DNA of 38,333 nucleotides from positions 1 through 38,333 of IMG/VR virus record IMGVR_UViG_3300047547_000097; one strand, written 5' to 3'. The notes under the pieces are model-generated. The model ran no database searches. It was not told where the DNA came from and worked only from the letters and a program-made list of their open reading frames with translations. This document shows positions 7,271-17,160 of this stretch, piece by piece (position 1 is the stretch's first letter; each line of letters begins with the position of its first letter). The translations under genes were made by a program, and so were the position numbers. This DNA comes from a virus.

Positions 7271-9142
7271 TTATGGTGTAAATGAACTATACACAGGAAT
7301 ATAACCCATGAGAGTGTTGTCTTCTTTGTAAACGGGTATAACTTTAACAGGTGTAGAAAAAGCTGATGCTGCACCATATAACGATAGTCCTAACGCCCCG
7401 TCATTTCGGACAAACACCTTTTCAGAATCGGTATGATCTTTAAATCCAAATATTTTTGCACTTGTCGATGATGAAAAATTCTGAGAGGCGTAAATAGTAT
7501 TAGATGAGGCATTCAGTTTGGTGTATGACGTTACTCCATCAGTTTGAGTTAGTTTTAAAGCACCTGCTACTAATAAATCGTTAAATCTAGGAATCGACCC
7601 AATTGTAATAATATTTGACAATGAGGGTGTGAATAAACCTGACGGTAACGAAGCAGGATTGGATACCATTTTGTAAGAAAAAACGATGTTGTTATTCTGC
7701 AAAGTAAATACGGCAGACGCTGTAATTATCAACACGTCAATAATGGATGATGTACCACCTATATCAAAAAATAACTGACAGCTTTCAGTATGTCCATTTA
7801 AACCGCTGGAACCAACGGATGACCCACCGATTTGAACTTTGTAGTCACATTCACCTTTATCCCCAGATACCGATATTCTAGAGTTCTTAGCATAGGTACA
7901 TTGTAATGAGTCAACAATCGTGTCTGATGCTGTCCACGCTGTACCTGAAGGGTTTAGCCTACGATCAGCAGCCGTTTTAGTTGTTACAACTGTAGCATCT
8001 ACATTCATACCATGTGATCTAGCGATTACAACGTCACGCTGACAGTTTACAAGTGTCGCGTTGACCGTGACACCCATTGTCATATCAGCATTGAGCGCAC
8101 TTGTTGCTTCACCCGCCGAGAACACGACACCCTGATAACAATTTTCAGCCACAATGTCAATTTCGACGCTGTGTTTCTTTTCAGCCCAGTTTGCTAAATC
8201 GACTTCTAACCCGAAACCGTGTACGCAACCCTTGGCGAAAATGTTAGTAGCTTTGAGTGTCCCGCATTCTGTAGCAGGTGTACCAGTCTGAATAGTAAAT
8301 GCTTTACCACCATCTAAATAAGTAATTTTGTCAGTGTAAGGTAGATCATTTATCCATACATGATCGAACGTAAGGTTATCAAATCCCCCTACTACTGATA
8401 TACCATTTGAACCAGAACCCGATGTATTCGATATCTCAGCTTCAATCGCAAAGTTACGCGCGTGTAAATTTTTAACCGAATAAGCGTTAAAAACATCTGC
8501 CCCTGTTACAGAGTCAGTTTTGAAAATAGTAGTGGGACCTTCTCCGTAAATTGTGATGTTTTTACAATCTAATAATGTCGAAGCTGGGAAATCTTGTTTC
8601 CAAGGGAAATTTTGGATACCGCAGCTATAAGTACCTGCTGGGAAGTATAAATCAAATCCATTAGCTAAACAGTAGTCCCATACTTCTTTTATGACAGTAT
8701 ATTCATCGGTACCGTCACCTTGTACATTAAAAGGTTCATCTTTTACGGATACGACTTGTTTTAATTTTTCACCAACTGTCCCATCTGTATAAGTCGAGTC
8801 ATGGGAAAATCCAACCATACCAGAACCGTTAGCCGTGGCAAGCTGATCCCTTAATACCTTAACAGTGTAATTAGACGAACTCACATTATCAACAGTCCAT
8901 TGGGTAACATCATTTGAGTCTTTCAGAACCATTTTATATAATGATTCACCAAGCCACAGGTTCGCTTCGCCATCTGAGTCTAATATTACGGGGTTTGTAT
9001 TGGAAGTGACTTCAGTTGAATCTGTATAAGTAGCAAGCGGTGTAGTTGTACCTGCCGAGTACGTGTAAAGTTTACCACCTGATAACGGGTTGCCATCAGA
9101 ATCAAAAGCTCTGAATTTAGGATTAGGTGATAATGTACTCAT
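7271..9142 (-). CDS. Tailspike, pectate-lyase-like beta-helix, 623 aa
   Basis: Residues 1-90 form a short adaptor with the motif FDSDGNPLSGGKLYTYSAGT near residues 13-32, common at the N-terminus of phage tail fibres and spikes. A typical right-handed beta-helix entry follows at about 120-160 (VQGDGTDEYTVI; LYFPAGTYSCG). It continues with repeated N/D-G-containing coils to about residue 500 and a distinct C-terminal end. It probably binds or degrades host surface polysaccharide. The catalytic residues cannot be assigned. Its ATG overlaps the stop of the fibre gene as ATGA. Part of its N-terminal module is duplicated at 35086-35181 on the other strand. Confidence 0.88.
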   Translation of the reverse strand: MSTLSPNPKFRAFDSDGNPLSGGKLYTYSAGTTTPLATYTDSTEVTSNTNPVILDSDGEANLWLGESLYKMVLKDSNDVTQWTVDNVSSSNYTVKVLRDQLATANGSGMVGFSHDSTYTDGTVGEKLKQVVSVKDEPFNVQGDGTDEYTVIKEVWDYCLANGFDLYFPAGTYSCGIQNFPWKQDFPASTLLDCKNITIYGEGPTTIFKTDSVTGADVFNAYSVKNLHARNFAIEAEISNTSGSGSNGISVVGGFDNLTFDHVWINDLPYTDKITYLDGGKAFTIQTGTPATECGTLKATNIFAKGCVHGFGLEVDLANWAEKKHSVEIDIVAENCYQGVVFSAGEATSALNADMTMGVTVNATLVNCQRDVVIARSHGMNVDATVVTTKTAADRRLNPSGTAWTASDTIVDSLQCTYAKNSRISVSGDKGECDYKVQIGGSSVGSSGLNGHTESCQLFFDIGGTSSIIDVLIITASAVFTLQNNNIVFSYKMVSNPASLPSGLFTPSLSNIITIGSIPRFNDLLVAGALKLTQTDGVTSYTKLNASSNTIYASQNFSSSTSAKIFGFKDHTDSEKVFVRNDGALGLSLYGAASAFSTPVKVIPVYKEDNTLMGYIPVYSSFTP

Positions 9143-10041
9143 AATAGTGACAACCTTTGCTCAAGGGTAATAACTCGTTTACGTAATGATTTAATTTCAG
9201 CAGTTAATAGTGGTACAAGACTTGAATGATTGATCATTTGATAATCATTACCGTCTTTTTCACCCGTTACACTATACGGTGCTACTTGTTGGAGTTCATG
9301 GGCAATAAACATCGGTCTGTCCATAGAGGCCCCGTTCATTCTACCGATATATACTTTCATAGAATCTATTTCATCGACATTATTTAATTCATGTTTTATG
9401 GTTTTCAATCGGTAATCGGATGTTACATTATAAGCTGTCAAACCACCTGCCCGATTATAAGTAATCGAACCTCTTAATGTTGCTGTACCTTCAGTGTAAA
9501 ACTCGACAAACTTATTATCACCAGTCGTAGCATTGTCCCATAACGGTAACGTGACACCTGACTGACTTTTGACAGCTAGTCCATTGATAGAACCTGTCAA
9601 TTCCGCAACCGTTGACCCATACCATGTTGCCGATTGACCAAGTAGTAACCTTGAGCCATCGAATGTGAAATTACTACTTCCTGACGGAGTATTATAATCA
9701 GATAAATACACGATGGAATATTTGGTGCTCAGGTTATCCCATTGTGACGGTTTAGCAGGTTCTGGTGCAACTGTTTCCGAATAGTTGAAAGTTGGTGTTG
9801 GTGATGCATCGTGAATATAAGGGATATTACTTGACCGAGTAGGTTCTACGCTTTCGTCGTCATTGTAATTCGTAAAATGAGTAGAAGAGGGTGATTTAGC
9901 TAAATCTTCAATGCTCAAGTCAGAACTACCGCCTCCTGTCAGCTCGAATAACGACAGAAGAAACAGATACCATTCACGGCTCACAAGACCTGTTCTCTGG
10001 TCTAAAAAGGGTGTTCTAGGGGCTGGGATAGAGTTAAGCAC
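9139..10041 (-). CDS. Tail fibre with C-terminal S74-type intramolecular chaperone, 300 aa
   Basis: GTG at 10041 is preferred because GGAGG lies 6 bases before it. An in-frame GTG at 10056 would sit inside that site. The N-terminus (PAPRTPFLDQRTGLVSREWYLFLLSLF) resembles that of many phage fibre-like proteins. The C-terminal 100 residues contain SDYRLKT, a helical segment, MFIAHELQQVAP and a terminal coiled coil (about residues 275-300). This is the layout of endosialidase-type chaperones (Peptidase_S74), which trimerise the fibre and may cleave themselves. The Ser of SDYRLKT is the expected cleavage residue. It overlaps the gp10-like gene by 8 bases. Confidence 0.87.
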   Translation of the reverse strand: MLNSIPAPRTPFLDQRTGLVSREWYLFLLSLFELTGGGSSDLSIEDLAKSPSSTHFTNYNDDESVEPTRSSNIPYIHDASPTPTFNYSETVAPEPAKPSQWDNLSTKYSIVYLSDYNTPSGSSNFTFDGSRLLLGQSATWYGSTVAELTGSINGLAVKSQSGVTLPLWDNATTGDNKFVEFYTEGTATLRGSITYNRAGGLTAYNVTSDYRLKTIKHELNNVDEIDSMKVYIGRMNGASMDRPMFIAHELQQVAPYSVTGEKDGNDYQMINHSSLVPLLTAEIKSLRKRVITLEQRLSLL

Positions 10042-11479
10042 GGGTTTCCTCCACACTGAGTTCTGCGCCTGTTATAACGAGCTTTACGGGGTCAGTAAAC
10101 GATACTTCGTAAACTCGATCCCGTAACTTCTCACTCATACCAAGTCGTCGCCATATAACCCTGTTCCCATACTCCCCAATTCGACCAATTGATCGCCAAT
10201 TTTCGTTTGACCAAGTATGCCCACCATCATCAGAAAATCTTAAACAAACCTGAGGGTCTTCACCCTGACCTGTCGATAAACCGACTCCTGACTCTACTCT
10301 AAGTTCTAAGGAATGATGTATTGATCGTTTGAAGTTATTTTGACCTGTTCCCAAAGCTCGCCATGCTCGCAGGCATCGTTGCGTACCAACTGAGTCACTA
10401 TAGGTGTTCAGTGAGAGTTGATAAAGATTCCCGTTCTCGTAGTCGCCTACAATGCTGACACCGTTGAACATGACGTGGCACTGACCCCTGTGCCTTTTAA
10501 ACGCCCCGTTTACCCAGCTTCCCCGTTCATGCCATAATTTTGTCGCGGCATCATAGACCCATGTAGCATCAGCAGTAGGGAATGTTAGAACATAGAAAAT
10601 GTGACCTTCTTGCTGATAAGTGTAAGCTACGGCATCATCGATTCGACTTGTTCTTGCGTATTCAGCAATTTTGTACTCAACAGCATGAGTCGAAATTCGT
10701 TGACCGATATAACCATCAGCACGATACACCATGCCTTGACCACGGTCATCAGAACCCAACCAAACAATACTGTTATCCATCTTGCAAATGGAATAAGCCG
10801 ATAAGCATCCAACCTCGTTAAATGCCCCTTGGATACGTTGCAGAGGGAAGTCACCTGTACCAGAGTTGTAATACACCTCGGTCGAATTGGTACCAAATGC
10901 CCAATACTCACGGTGGTCGGATATACCCCCTACTAAATAATCAGGACTACCCTCTGCACTTGAGAAATCGAGTGGATCAATGCTAGTACCATCGAGTAAT
11001 GCGGTGATCCATAATTTCTGCGAGTTTAGTTCGGTATATACAAAATAAGAGTCGAGGAATGAGACGGTTTTAGCACTTGTGAAGTCAGGATCGGTTATCT
11101 GACCGAATGCCCCAGTTGAAGTGTTGTAGATGTACGAATTGACCCCATTGGCGATGAATATCTGCGTACCGTTGTCAGCCATCGAAACGAGTGATGACCC
11201 TGTTACTGAGCCAATAAGGGTTTCATTGTAACTTGCGTCAATTTTATAAAGCTCGTTACCTGACACCACGTACAAATAAGGTTGAGAGTCTAGTTTCCAT
11301 AAGCCTCTAATTGGGCCATTTCCGACAGTTGCTAATAGTGAAATACACGGCGCGCGATTCATAAAAGCAGCTTCGTTACCACCTTCTTCAATCGCTTCTG
11401 CAAACAAGTTAACCATACGATCACATGCAGCATTAACACTTCTCGCCACATAAGAACCTCCCATGATAGGCGACTTCAT
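10034..11479 (-). CDS. P22 gp10-like tail protein (packaged DNA stabilisation), 481 aa
   Basis: The ATG at 11479 follows AGGGGT with 6 bases between and comes one base after the preceding stop. A longer frame to 11545 would overlap that gene and lacks a site. Residues 1-45 contain PIMGGSYVARSVNAACDRMVNLFAE, close to the start of P22-type gp10 proteins. The rest shows repeated beta-propeller-like strands (GNELYKID; YLVGGISDHREYWAFGTNSTEVYYNSG). The family forms the hub of the tail machine, closing the portal and holding spike and needle. It sits directly after the gp4-like gene, as in P22. Confidence 0.88.
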   Translation of the reverse strand: MKSPIMGGSYVARSVNAACDRMVNLFAEAIEEGGNEAAFMNRAPCISLLATVGNGPIRGLWKLDSQPYLYVVSGNELYKIDASYNETLIGSVTGSSLVSMADNGTQIFIANGVNSYIYNTSTGAFGQITDPDFTSAKTVSFLDSYFVYTELNSQKLWITALLDGTSIDPLDFSSAEGSPDYLVGGISDHREYWAFGTNSTEVYYNSGTGDFPLQRIQGAFNEVGCLSAYSICKMDNSIVWLGSDDRGQGMVYRADGYIGQRISTHAVEYKIAEYARTSRIDDAVAYTYQQEGHIFYVLTFPTADATWVYDAATKLWHERGSWVNGAFKRHRGQCHVMFNGVSIVGDYENGNLYQLSLNTYSDSVGTQRCLRAWRALGTGQNNFKRSIHHSLELRVESGVGLSTGQGEDPQVCLRFSDDGGHTWSNENWRSIGRIGEYGNRVIWRRLGMSEKLRDRVYEVSFTDPVKLVITGAELSVEETRA

Positions 11480-11480
11480 T

Positions 11481-12179
11481 CTAATACCCCTTGTAGATAT
11501 TAAAACGCGGTGCGCCTGACATTTCAGGTGGCATTGACAACTCAATCATTGGGTCATTGATACGTCTCAAATTCTCTTTACTGGTGGCCGCTATTCGTTG
11601 AACAGTGGGTGAGGGTTCGACACCAAAGAACGATGCCAACTCGCATGCCAGATTGTAAAGGAATGCACGATTGTACCCAGGGGGATAACTCAGCAAGTCT
11701 GATAAGTTAGCGATACTGGTGAAAGGTTTAGGCGATATAAGATGCAGTTCGACTGTTTGCGATGGTACAGGGTATAAATAAAGTGTCGAGTTAGGGTATG
11801 TTGGCTCAACAAATAAGCTATCAGGAATTGTGCTACCGATGCTCTTATTTACTATCCCGTTATACTCAGGTTCGGTGAGCAGTGTAAGCGTATAGTCATT
11901 GTTACTGATTCGTAAAAACGAAGAACTTTGCACGATGGTCGGTCGTATTCCTACAAAATTACCTGTAGCCCCAATTGTACGACTTGCTTGCCCAGCTCCC
12001 CACGAGAACACCTGCTCTTGGGTCGTAAACACACTTAACGACTCAAGACTCCATGAATCCAACAGCATATTGAACACAGACAACCCGTCAGTCATTGTTT
12101 CAGACGATGGTGTTTCACCTTCTGATAATTGACCGATTAGCTTTAACGCCAGTTCAATCTCACCCCGTGCTGTTGGCAT
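11481..12179 (-). CDS. P22 gp4-like tail accessory factor, 232 aa
   Basis: The N-terminus (ELALKLIGQLSEGETPSSETMTDGLSVFNMLLDSW, residues about 8-42) is the helical segment typical of gp4-type head-to-tail connector proteins. A middle beta domain and a C-terminal helix pair with ASFFGVEPSPTVQRIA follow. In P22 this protein binds first under the portal ring and allows gp10 to attach. The length is larger than P22 gp4 (about 166 aa) but usual for this wider family. It lies directly upstream of the gp10-like gene. Confidence 0.88.
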   Translation of the reverse strand: MPTARGEIELALKLIGQLSEGETPSSETMTDGLSVFNMLLDSWSLESLSVFTTQEQVFSWGAGQASRTIGATGNFVGIRPTIVQSSSFLRISNNDYTLTLLTEPEYNGIVNKSIGSTIPDSLFVEPTYPNSTLYLYPVPSQTVELHLISPKPFTSIANLSDLLSYPPGYNRAFLYNLACELASFFGVEPSPTVQRIAATSKENLRRINDPMIELSMPPEMSGAPRFNIYKGY

Positions 12180-12190
12180 ATCGTTCTCAT

Positions 12191-12424
12191 TTACTTAGTA
12201 TTAAGAAAATCAGGGAGTTCTGAAGCAGTTTCTTCGGTTGATTCCGTGGATTTCTTTGTGGATTTCTTAGGTTTCGAGTCAACTTCGGTTTCGACAACTG
12301 GCACATCTTCAACAATTGGTGCTGGGTCATAAACAACCCATCCACGCTTTTCATCCTGAGCTACTTCATCTTCCGAAATAGCAACTTTGGTTCCGTGACG
12401 AGGGTGTCTTAAGTAAATAACCAT
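12191..12424 (-). CDS. Small head/tail-region protein, 77 aa, C-terminus LPDFLNTK
   Basis: The ATG at 12424 follows CAGGGA with 6 bases between. An in-frame TTG at 12472 would add 16 residues but overlaps the leader. Residues 1-33 (YLRHPRHGTKVAISEDEVAQDEKRGW) form a small folded start seen in phage proteins between coat and tail genes. Residues 34-68 are a low-complexity acidic then Lys/Thr/Ser-rich tail. The last eight residues, LPDFLNTK, match the recurrent L-P-x-W/F-L peptide also found in replication proteins and the terminase of this phage. The function is unknown. The tail looks like a flexible arm carrying a binding peptide. Confidence 0.82.
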   Translation of the reverse strand: MVIYLRHPRHGTKVAISEDEVAQDEKRGWVVYDPAPIVEDVPVVETEVDSKPKKSTKKSTESTEETASELPDFLNTK

Positions 12425-12472
12425 TTTTAATCCCTGAGTTGATGGTGAGGTGTGACCCTCACCTTTTGACAA

Positions 12473-12874
12473 TTAAGCTACACGGTAAACTGAATAAGCT
12501 GTGGCACTTGTTTTGCGGAAGCGGTAAGTCGCAGATGACGTAATAGCTACTGTTGCTGAACCAACTAACGTGATACCTGTACCTGCTGAAATGGTCAATG
12601 CGCCCGATGATGTACCAAGGTTAACAATTGCTAATTCAAATTGTTGGTTGATGTTCATGTTAGTCAAACGGGCATTCAGTAAGGCAGCCGTTGGTAAAGT
12701 GTAAGTCGCCGCACTTGTACCAGGCGATGCCACTAACACATTTGATGTAACTTGAGCCGCTGTTAAAGTTGCGGTTGTTGTGGCTGTTGCAGGGTCGCCC
12801 ATTGGGTAAAGATACACATCACTCGTATTACCATTACCGATTGCTAACCCGTTACCACTGACGTTTAAAGCCAT
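12473..12874 (-). CDS. Putative capsid decoration protein, 133 aa
   Basis: The ATG at 12874 has AAGGG 7 bases upstream. The protein is small, rich in Ala, Thr, Ser, Gly and Val with almost no charged residues in its middle. It reads as alternating strands (residues about 20-130), with an N-terminal YLYPMGDPA and a C-terminal ATYRFRKTSATAYSVYRVA. This fits trimeric beta-rich head decoration proteins and its place directly after the coat gene. The assignment is by composition and position. The alternative is a minor fibre-like protein. Confidence 0.75.
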   Translation of the reverse strand: MALNVSGNGLAIGNGNTSDVYLYPMGDPATATTTATLTAAQVTSNVLVASPGTSAATYTLPTAALLNARLTNMNINQQFELAIVNLGTSSGALTISAGTGITLVGSATVAITSSATYRFRKTSATAYSVYRVA

Positions 12875-12903
12875 AATAAAACCCTTTCATAAACTGATTC
12901 ACG

Positions 12904-12925
12904 GGAGTACACCATTGCGTACTCC
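12904..12925. other. Stem-loop between coat and decoration genes
   Basis: GGAGTAC (12904-12910) pairs exactly with GTACTCC (12919-12925) around an 8-base loop. It sits in the 70-base gap between coat and decoration genes. No run of T follows on the minus strand, so it is not a standard intrinsic terminator. It may be an RNA-processing, stability or attenuating hairpin that sets coat expression apart from the genes below. Confidence 0.5.
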
Positions 12926-12944
12926 TGACTGATTTTATAAGTCA

Positions 12945-14159
12945 TTAACCCCATACACGAGTTGCACCAGCACCACGTAATACTTTGTACCCGTACAATA
13001 CGTCTAGTCGGCAAGGCATGTTATCAGAGTTAATATCCCACGCTTTAGTAATCCGCATGCTGATACCTTTGTACTGCTTACGTATTGCAATTTCGGCTTT
13101 GGTAGGAAGTACCAAGTCAGCGGTCACGAATGTAAAACTATCACGCCAGTAAGACAGGTTCTGAGGATATTGTGTACTTGCGGCACCCACAAATGTAACA
13201 GTAGCGTTGTCAGCAGGGAATGCATCGACGGTCGCTAATGCATGGGTTGCTGTGTAAATAGGAGGGGAAATAGCAACACTTGTCCATGCACCAGATGAAG
13301 CGGTGTTAGTTGCTGTACATACAAACTGTTGCAGTGAACCTGTGGATTCACGAGTCTGAGGGTTTACAGAGTAAACACCAGCGATTGTGAACACATCACC
13401 TTCAGCAATAGTAGCCGAACCTGTACCACCGTCCAAACTAATCGTTGACGTACCTTGTGTACTAATCGCACCGTTGACAAGGATTGTGTCGGATGTACTA
13501 CGTGACCCTGTAGTATGAACCTTGATACTTTGGGTCATGTTTACTTCGTCGTACCCTAGAATACCGTTGGCTACGTTCCCGTTGTTAAACTGAGAAGAAA
13601 TCTTGGTATTAGGGTTAAATAAACTTTTCATTCCTTCAACAAGACCAGCGTTGGCGGCAGGGTTAATGCCCAAGAAACGAGGTGAAACAGGTACACCTTG
13701 CTCATTTAATTTTTGTTGTGCTTGCAACAACACCAGTGACGTAGCAGGGGTCGTACCAGGTGTTCCTACAGTGTTATAAAAGCTCTTGTACACATTAGCC
13801 ACATCATAATCAACGGATGCCGCTAATTGGCTAATACGGGGCTTCAATACACGTTCTGCAAAATCATCTAGTGACAATGTCATTTCAGACGTTGTGAAGT
13901 TAAGACCGACGTGTTTTTGTGAAGTTAGCGCAATGCTGACATACTGTTCGTCATCGTCTTGCACTTGTAAAGCTGGCCCGTCTGTTACCAAGCAACGGTC
14001 TGGTAAACGTGCGCGAACCGATGCGCCAATTTTCGCACCCGTTTGAGCAAAAGCATCGTCGTACTGACGATTACAAGTACGTGTCAAAACAAGTTCATTC
14101 TCGAACATTTCGAGCGACTTGTTCATAATCATGTCAATGGTTAAAAGATTGTTAGCCAT
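12945..14159 (-). CDS. Major capsid (coat) protein, P22 gp5-like, 404 aa
   Basis: The start follows AAAGGAT with 5 bases between. The N-terminal 100 residues (ANNLLTIDMIMNKSLEMFENELVLTRTCNR; FAQTGAKIGASVRARLPDRCLV; HVGLNFTTSEMTLSLDDFAERVLKP) match the pattern of P22-type HK97-fold coat proteins. The family has a helical N-arm followed by the GDTV/RxP segment. A beta-rich insertion lies around residues 220-320, where P22 carries its I-domain. Length, the scaffold gene just upstream and the decoration gene downstream all agree. Confidence 0.92.
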   Translation of the reverse strand: MANNLLTIDMIMNKSLEMFENELVLTRTCNRQYDDAFAQTGAKIGASVRARLPDRCLVTDGPALQVQDDDEQYVSIALTSQKHVGLNFTTSEMTLSLDDFAERVLKPRISQLAASVDYDVANVYKSFYNTVGTPGTTPATSLVLLQAQQKLNEQGVPVSPRFLGINPAANAGLVEGMKSLFNPNTKISSQFNNGNVANGILGYDEVNMTQSIKVHTTGSRSTSDTILVNGAISTQGTSTISLDGGTGSATIAEGDVFTIAGVYSVNPQTRESTGSLQQFVCTATNTASSGAWTSVAISPPIYTATHALATVDAFPADNATVTFVGAASTQYPQNLSYWRDSFTFVTADLVLPTKAEIAIRKQYKGISMRITKAWDINSDNMPCRLDVLYGYKVLRGAGATRVWG

Positions 14160-14191
14160 TTGGTATCCTTTGTATTAGAACGATTGACACC

Positions 14192-14962
14192 TTACCGACT
14201 ATGGAGTTTACGCTTACGTTCTCTCTCAGCCGCAATCCATTCTTCTGTGGACATGGATTCGGCTGCCCTTGGATCGGTTGTATCAAAAACTTTACCTGAT
14301 ACTTTACCATTACCTTTAACGGGAGTCAGCGGGGCAGGTGCTTTAGAAACTTTATTAACAAGAGGTTCTGTTGCCAATTTAGCCGCGATTTGACCCAATT
14401 CGAGTCCCTGTAACTTCTCAGGGAGTCTGGCAATGCGTAACGCCTCTGAAGGGTTTGTACCGAGGTAATACAACATCTCAGACCCTTTAGGAGCAATCCT
14501 GATTAACTCAGCCATGTTATCCGTGATAGCTAATGCTTCATTGCGTGTTATTTGATCGTAATCGGCAAACTTGTCACGCATAGCATCTTCTTGAGCATCA
14601 AATGCTTCCATCACCGATGAATACTCTTTAGCGCGTTGAGTCTGTTCAACGATCTCTTTAGCCTTGGTTTCAATAATCTCTTTCAGAGAGTCTTGGTCAA
14701 GATTAGGGATAATCTCAGGATCAATCTCAACTTCTACTTTCGACTGAGCCTGACGATTCGCGTATTCACGTTCGATCCTACGTTGTTCACGTGCTAACCG
14801 TTTAGCGATTAAATCATCCACTTCTTCTTGGGTGAATGTTTTAATCTCTTTAGGTTCGACGTTTTCGGTAGGTGTCGATGTGTCATGGTTTACAACATCT
14901 GATTCAGGGTTTACAACATTGTCAATTTGGGGTTCTACGACTTCATTAACACCATCACTCAT
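14192..14962 (-). CDS. Scaffolding protein, 256 aa
   Basis: This is a highly charged, helical protein rich in Glu, Lys, Asp and Arg (residues 35-175). It has an acidic N-terminus and a basic C-terminus (AAERERKRKLHSR), the layout of P22-type scaffolds whose basic C-terminal helix-turn-helix binds coat. It lies between portal and coat, the expected position. The ATG overlaps the portal stop (TAATG) and has GGTGGAG 7 bases before it. No protease domain is visible. It should leave the procapsid when DNA is packaged. Confidence 0.85.
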   Translation of the reverse strand: MSDGVNEVVEPQIDNVVNPESDVVNHDTSTPTENVEPKEIKTFTQEEVDDLIAKRLAREQRRIEREYANRQAQSKVEVEIDPEIIPNLDQDSLKEIIETKAKEIVEQTQRAKEYSSVMEAFDAQEDAMRDKFADYDQITRNEALAITDNMAELIRIAPKGSEMLYYLGTNPSEALRIARLPEKLQGLELGQIAAKLATEPLVNKVSKAPAPLTPVKGNGKVSGKVFDTTDPRAAESMSTEEWIAAERERKRKLHSR

Positions 14963-17160
14963 TACTCTTCTCCACCTAGTGTAATCGCACCAGTACGAGC
15001 CTGATCTTCGGGATCAGTACCGTTAAATTCGGGTTGTTGCTGTTCACTATACTCGTGAACAGGTGACTCATTGAGATTATTACCCAATAAATCCCCATGT
15101 TGCAAGGCTGCCGCTAGTGTACCCATGATGATATCTTGAATCTGAGCATGTGTCATACCAGCTTGGGTCGCACTGATACGTTTAGTTTCGGCATCATAGG
15201 CTTTAACTTGAGCCTCAAACTCTTTGACTTGCACTTCTTTAGCGTCTAATGAGTTATGAGCATTCTGAAGCATTTGTTGCATTTGTTGTAATTGTGCCGT
15301 GAGTTGCTCATTTTGATCCTGAGCCGCTTTAAGGATCGGTGACATCTGACTATCTTCTAACAACTTAGGATCAATAGCACGCTGTAAACGTTCAGCAATT
15401 CGATCTGCTTCGGGCATATCGATGCTCTTGACGAATAAATCCCCTGCTATCTTCCAAAGCTCAGGGTTCGTCTGAATCAAGTCTGACATGACAGCTAAAG
15501 ACTGTTGTCGTTTAGTCTCGTAACCTGGACCCGTTGTCACAATGACGTCGTACTTCCCTACATTAGGGTTAAATATCTGAAGCACGGCGTCAGGTTGGTT
15601 AGGATCGACTTGTTCAATGATCCCTTCGACTTGTGACGGATTGATACCTACGTTTTTCGTCTTACCATCGTCACCAATGATTGTTTTGACTTGATACACA
15701 TCGTAATACTTAGGGATAGCATCGACCAGGCAACGCGTCACACATCGAACCGCCAATGCTAAATTATCGACGTAATGGAATGTACCTGTGTCTGATTCTT
15801 TCTGACGCGCCAGAATCGCCTTACCAGACCGTTCATTCGATTGCTGACCTAATGAAGCGTTGTACTGACCTGTCACGGCTTTAATGTCGTCTGCTGCGCC
15901 CATTTTGGCTTGAATTAGACCTGTTTGAGCCAGTGGTGGTGCTGCCCGTTGAGGTAAAGGTAAAACCGCCCCATTACCATCCTTAACATCGGGATTCACC
16001 TCAAGATAAGCCCAGTTCTTTGTGTTCGCCGTTGCCCACTTAGCCTCGTACCCTTGGAACTGACCACCGTAGCCAATAAACGGTGCTTTCGGTGCCAAAG
16101 CCAGCATCTCAGCTTCTTGTGACGACCAATAGTTATAGAGTCTTTGCGGGTCGGTGGCGTTACGAATCAGACCCGATATATGCAACTGACCATCGACTTC
16201 ATACTCATTACCGATCACACGGAACACGGGAACATAGCGGCCCAACCACTCGGTCTCTTCCAGTATCTCGACACCGTTAGACTTGACCCATTTAACCGTA
16301 TAATCGCGTACTTTCCGTTCTTTGAGTGGTTTACCGTACATTGCGGTCAAACGCTCGATTGACTCACCTTCTTTAGCTGACGCGGTGATATTTCCAGCAA
16401 ATAAATAAAGCGTTGTTGTAAAATAATCTTTGTAAAAGTATTCAGCGATTCGGATTGAATTATCGGTGTACCACTCAGTCAGTGATTGATCGTTTGTCCC
16501 TGACTCCATGATCTTTGATACAGTTGAAGCATCGGGGTATTTAGCCTCGTACTCCTCGTGTTCCATATCATCTTCGATAATGCACCACTCGGCATCGGAA
16601 CCAGCAGGGCATTCAATGGTCGGATCCATGAACACTTTGAACGAGTTCCTGATCCTTTTGATCTTGATTTCTTGATTGAACGAGTCAGGATCACAGTATT
16701 CAGGAACGACTCGAACGTAACCTTCACCAAATGTTACTTGGTTGTCACATGCTGTTTTATAAGCCACGTCGGCGTCTGAGATGTACTCGATGTGACGAAT
16801 CATACCCATGAAGAACTCGGCGACTTTAATATCACCTTTATCATCGACAGGGATCACCTTCCCTCTAGGCATATTCTGACGCTGGTCGTTAGTGACTTGG
16901 TTGACGTGTTGAGGGAGTCGGTTGATCGTCAGACAAGGTCTATCTGCTGTACTAAGCTGACCATTGACGGAAGGTGTACTTCGTGAAGCCAATGCTCCTT
17001 CATCCCACTGCCATTTATTGTCAGGTGAACCTGCTAGAAACTTCAAATCTTTCAGTTCAGATTGTCTAGACTGATCATAGGCATCCTGAGCCGCTTGTAA
17101 CCGAGTCTTGAGTAATTGGACAACCTTTTCAGACGATTTAGTTTTGTCTTGTTCCATCAT
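14962..17160 (-). CDS. Portal protein, P22 gp1-like, about 732 aa
   Basis: Length and motifs fit the P22-type portal family: DRPCLTINRLPQHVNQVTNDQRQNMPRGKVIPVDDKGD near residues 75-115 and GEGYVRVVPEYCDPDSFNQEI near 150-170. Also present is a segment with TGQYNASLGQQSNERSGKAI around 435-455. A C-terminal coiled coil (about 615-680, rich in Gln and Glu) would form the barrel inside the head. The start is ATG 17160 or the adjacent ATG 17157. The first overlaps the large terminase stop as ATGA, and a weaker ATG lies at 17172. It forms the dodecameric DNA channel at one vertex. Confidence 0.92.
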   Translation of the reverse strand: MMEQDKTKSSEKVVQLLKTRLQAAQDAYDQSRQSELKDLKFLAGSPDNKWQWDEGALASRSTPSVNGQLSTADRPCLTINRLPQHVNQVTNDQRQNMPRGKVIPVDDKGDIKVAEFFMGMIRHIEYISDADVAYKTACDNQVTFGEGYVRVVPEYCDPDSFNQEIKIKRIRNSFKVFMDPTIECPAGSDAEWCIIEDDMEHEEYEAKYPDASTVSKIMESGTNDQSLTEWYTDNSIRIAEYFYKDYFTTTLYLFAGNITASAKEGESIERLTAMYGKPLKERKVRDYTVKWVKSNGVEILEETEWLGRYVPVFRVIGNEYEVDGQLHISGLIRNATDPQRLYNYWSSQEAEMLALAPKAPFIGYGGQFQGYEAKWATANTKNWAYLEVNPDVKDGNGAVLPLPQRAAPPLAQTGLIQAKMGAADDIKAVTGQYNASLGQQSNERSGKAILARQKESDTGTFHYVDNLALAVRCVTRCLVDAIPKYYDVYQVKTIIGDDGKTKNVGINPSQVEGIIEQVDPNQPDAVLQIFNPNVGKYDVIVTTGPGYETKRQQSLAVMSDLIQTNPELWKIAGDLFVKSIDMPEADRIAERLQRAIDPKLLEDSQMSPILKAAQDQNEQLTAQLQQMQQMLQNAHNSLDAKEVQVKEFEAQVKAYDAETKRISATQAGMTHAQIQDIIMGTLAAALQHGDLLGNNLNESPVHEYSEQQQPEFNGTDPEDQARTGAITLGGEE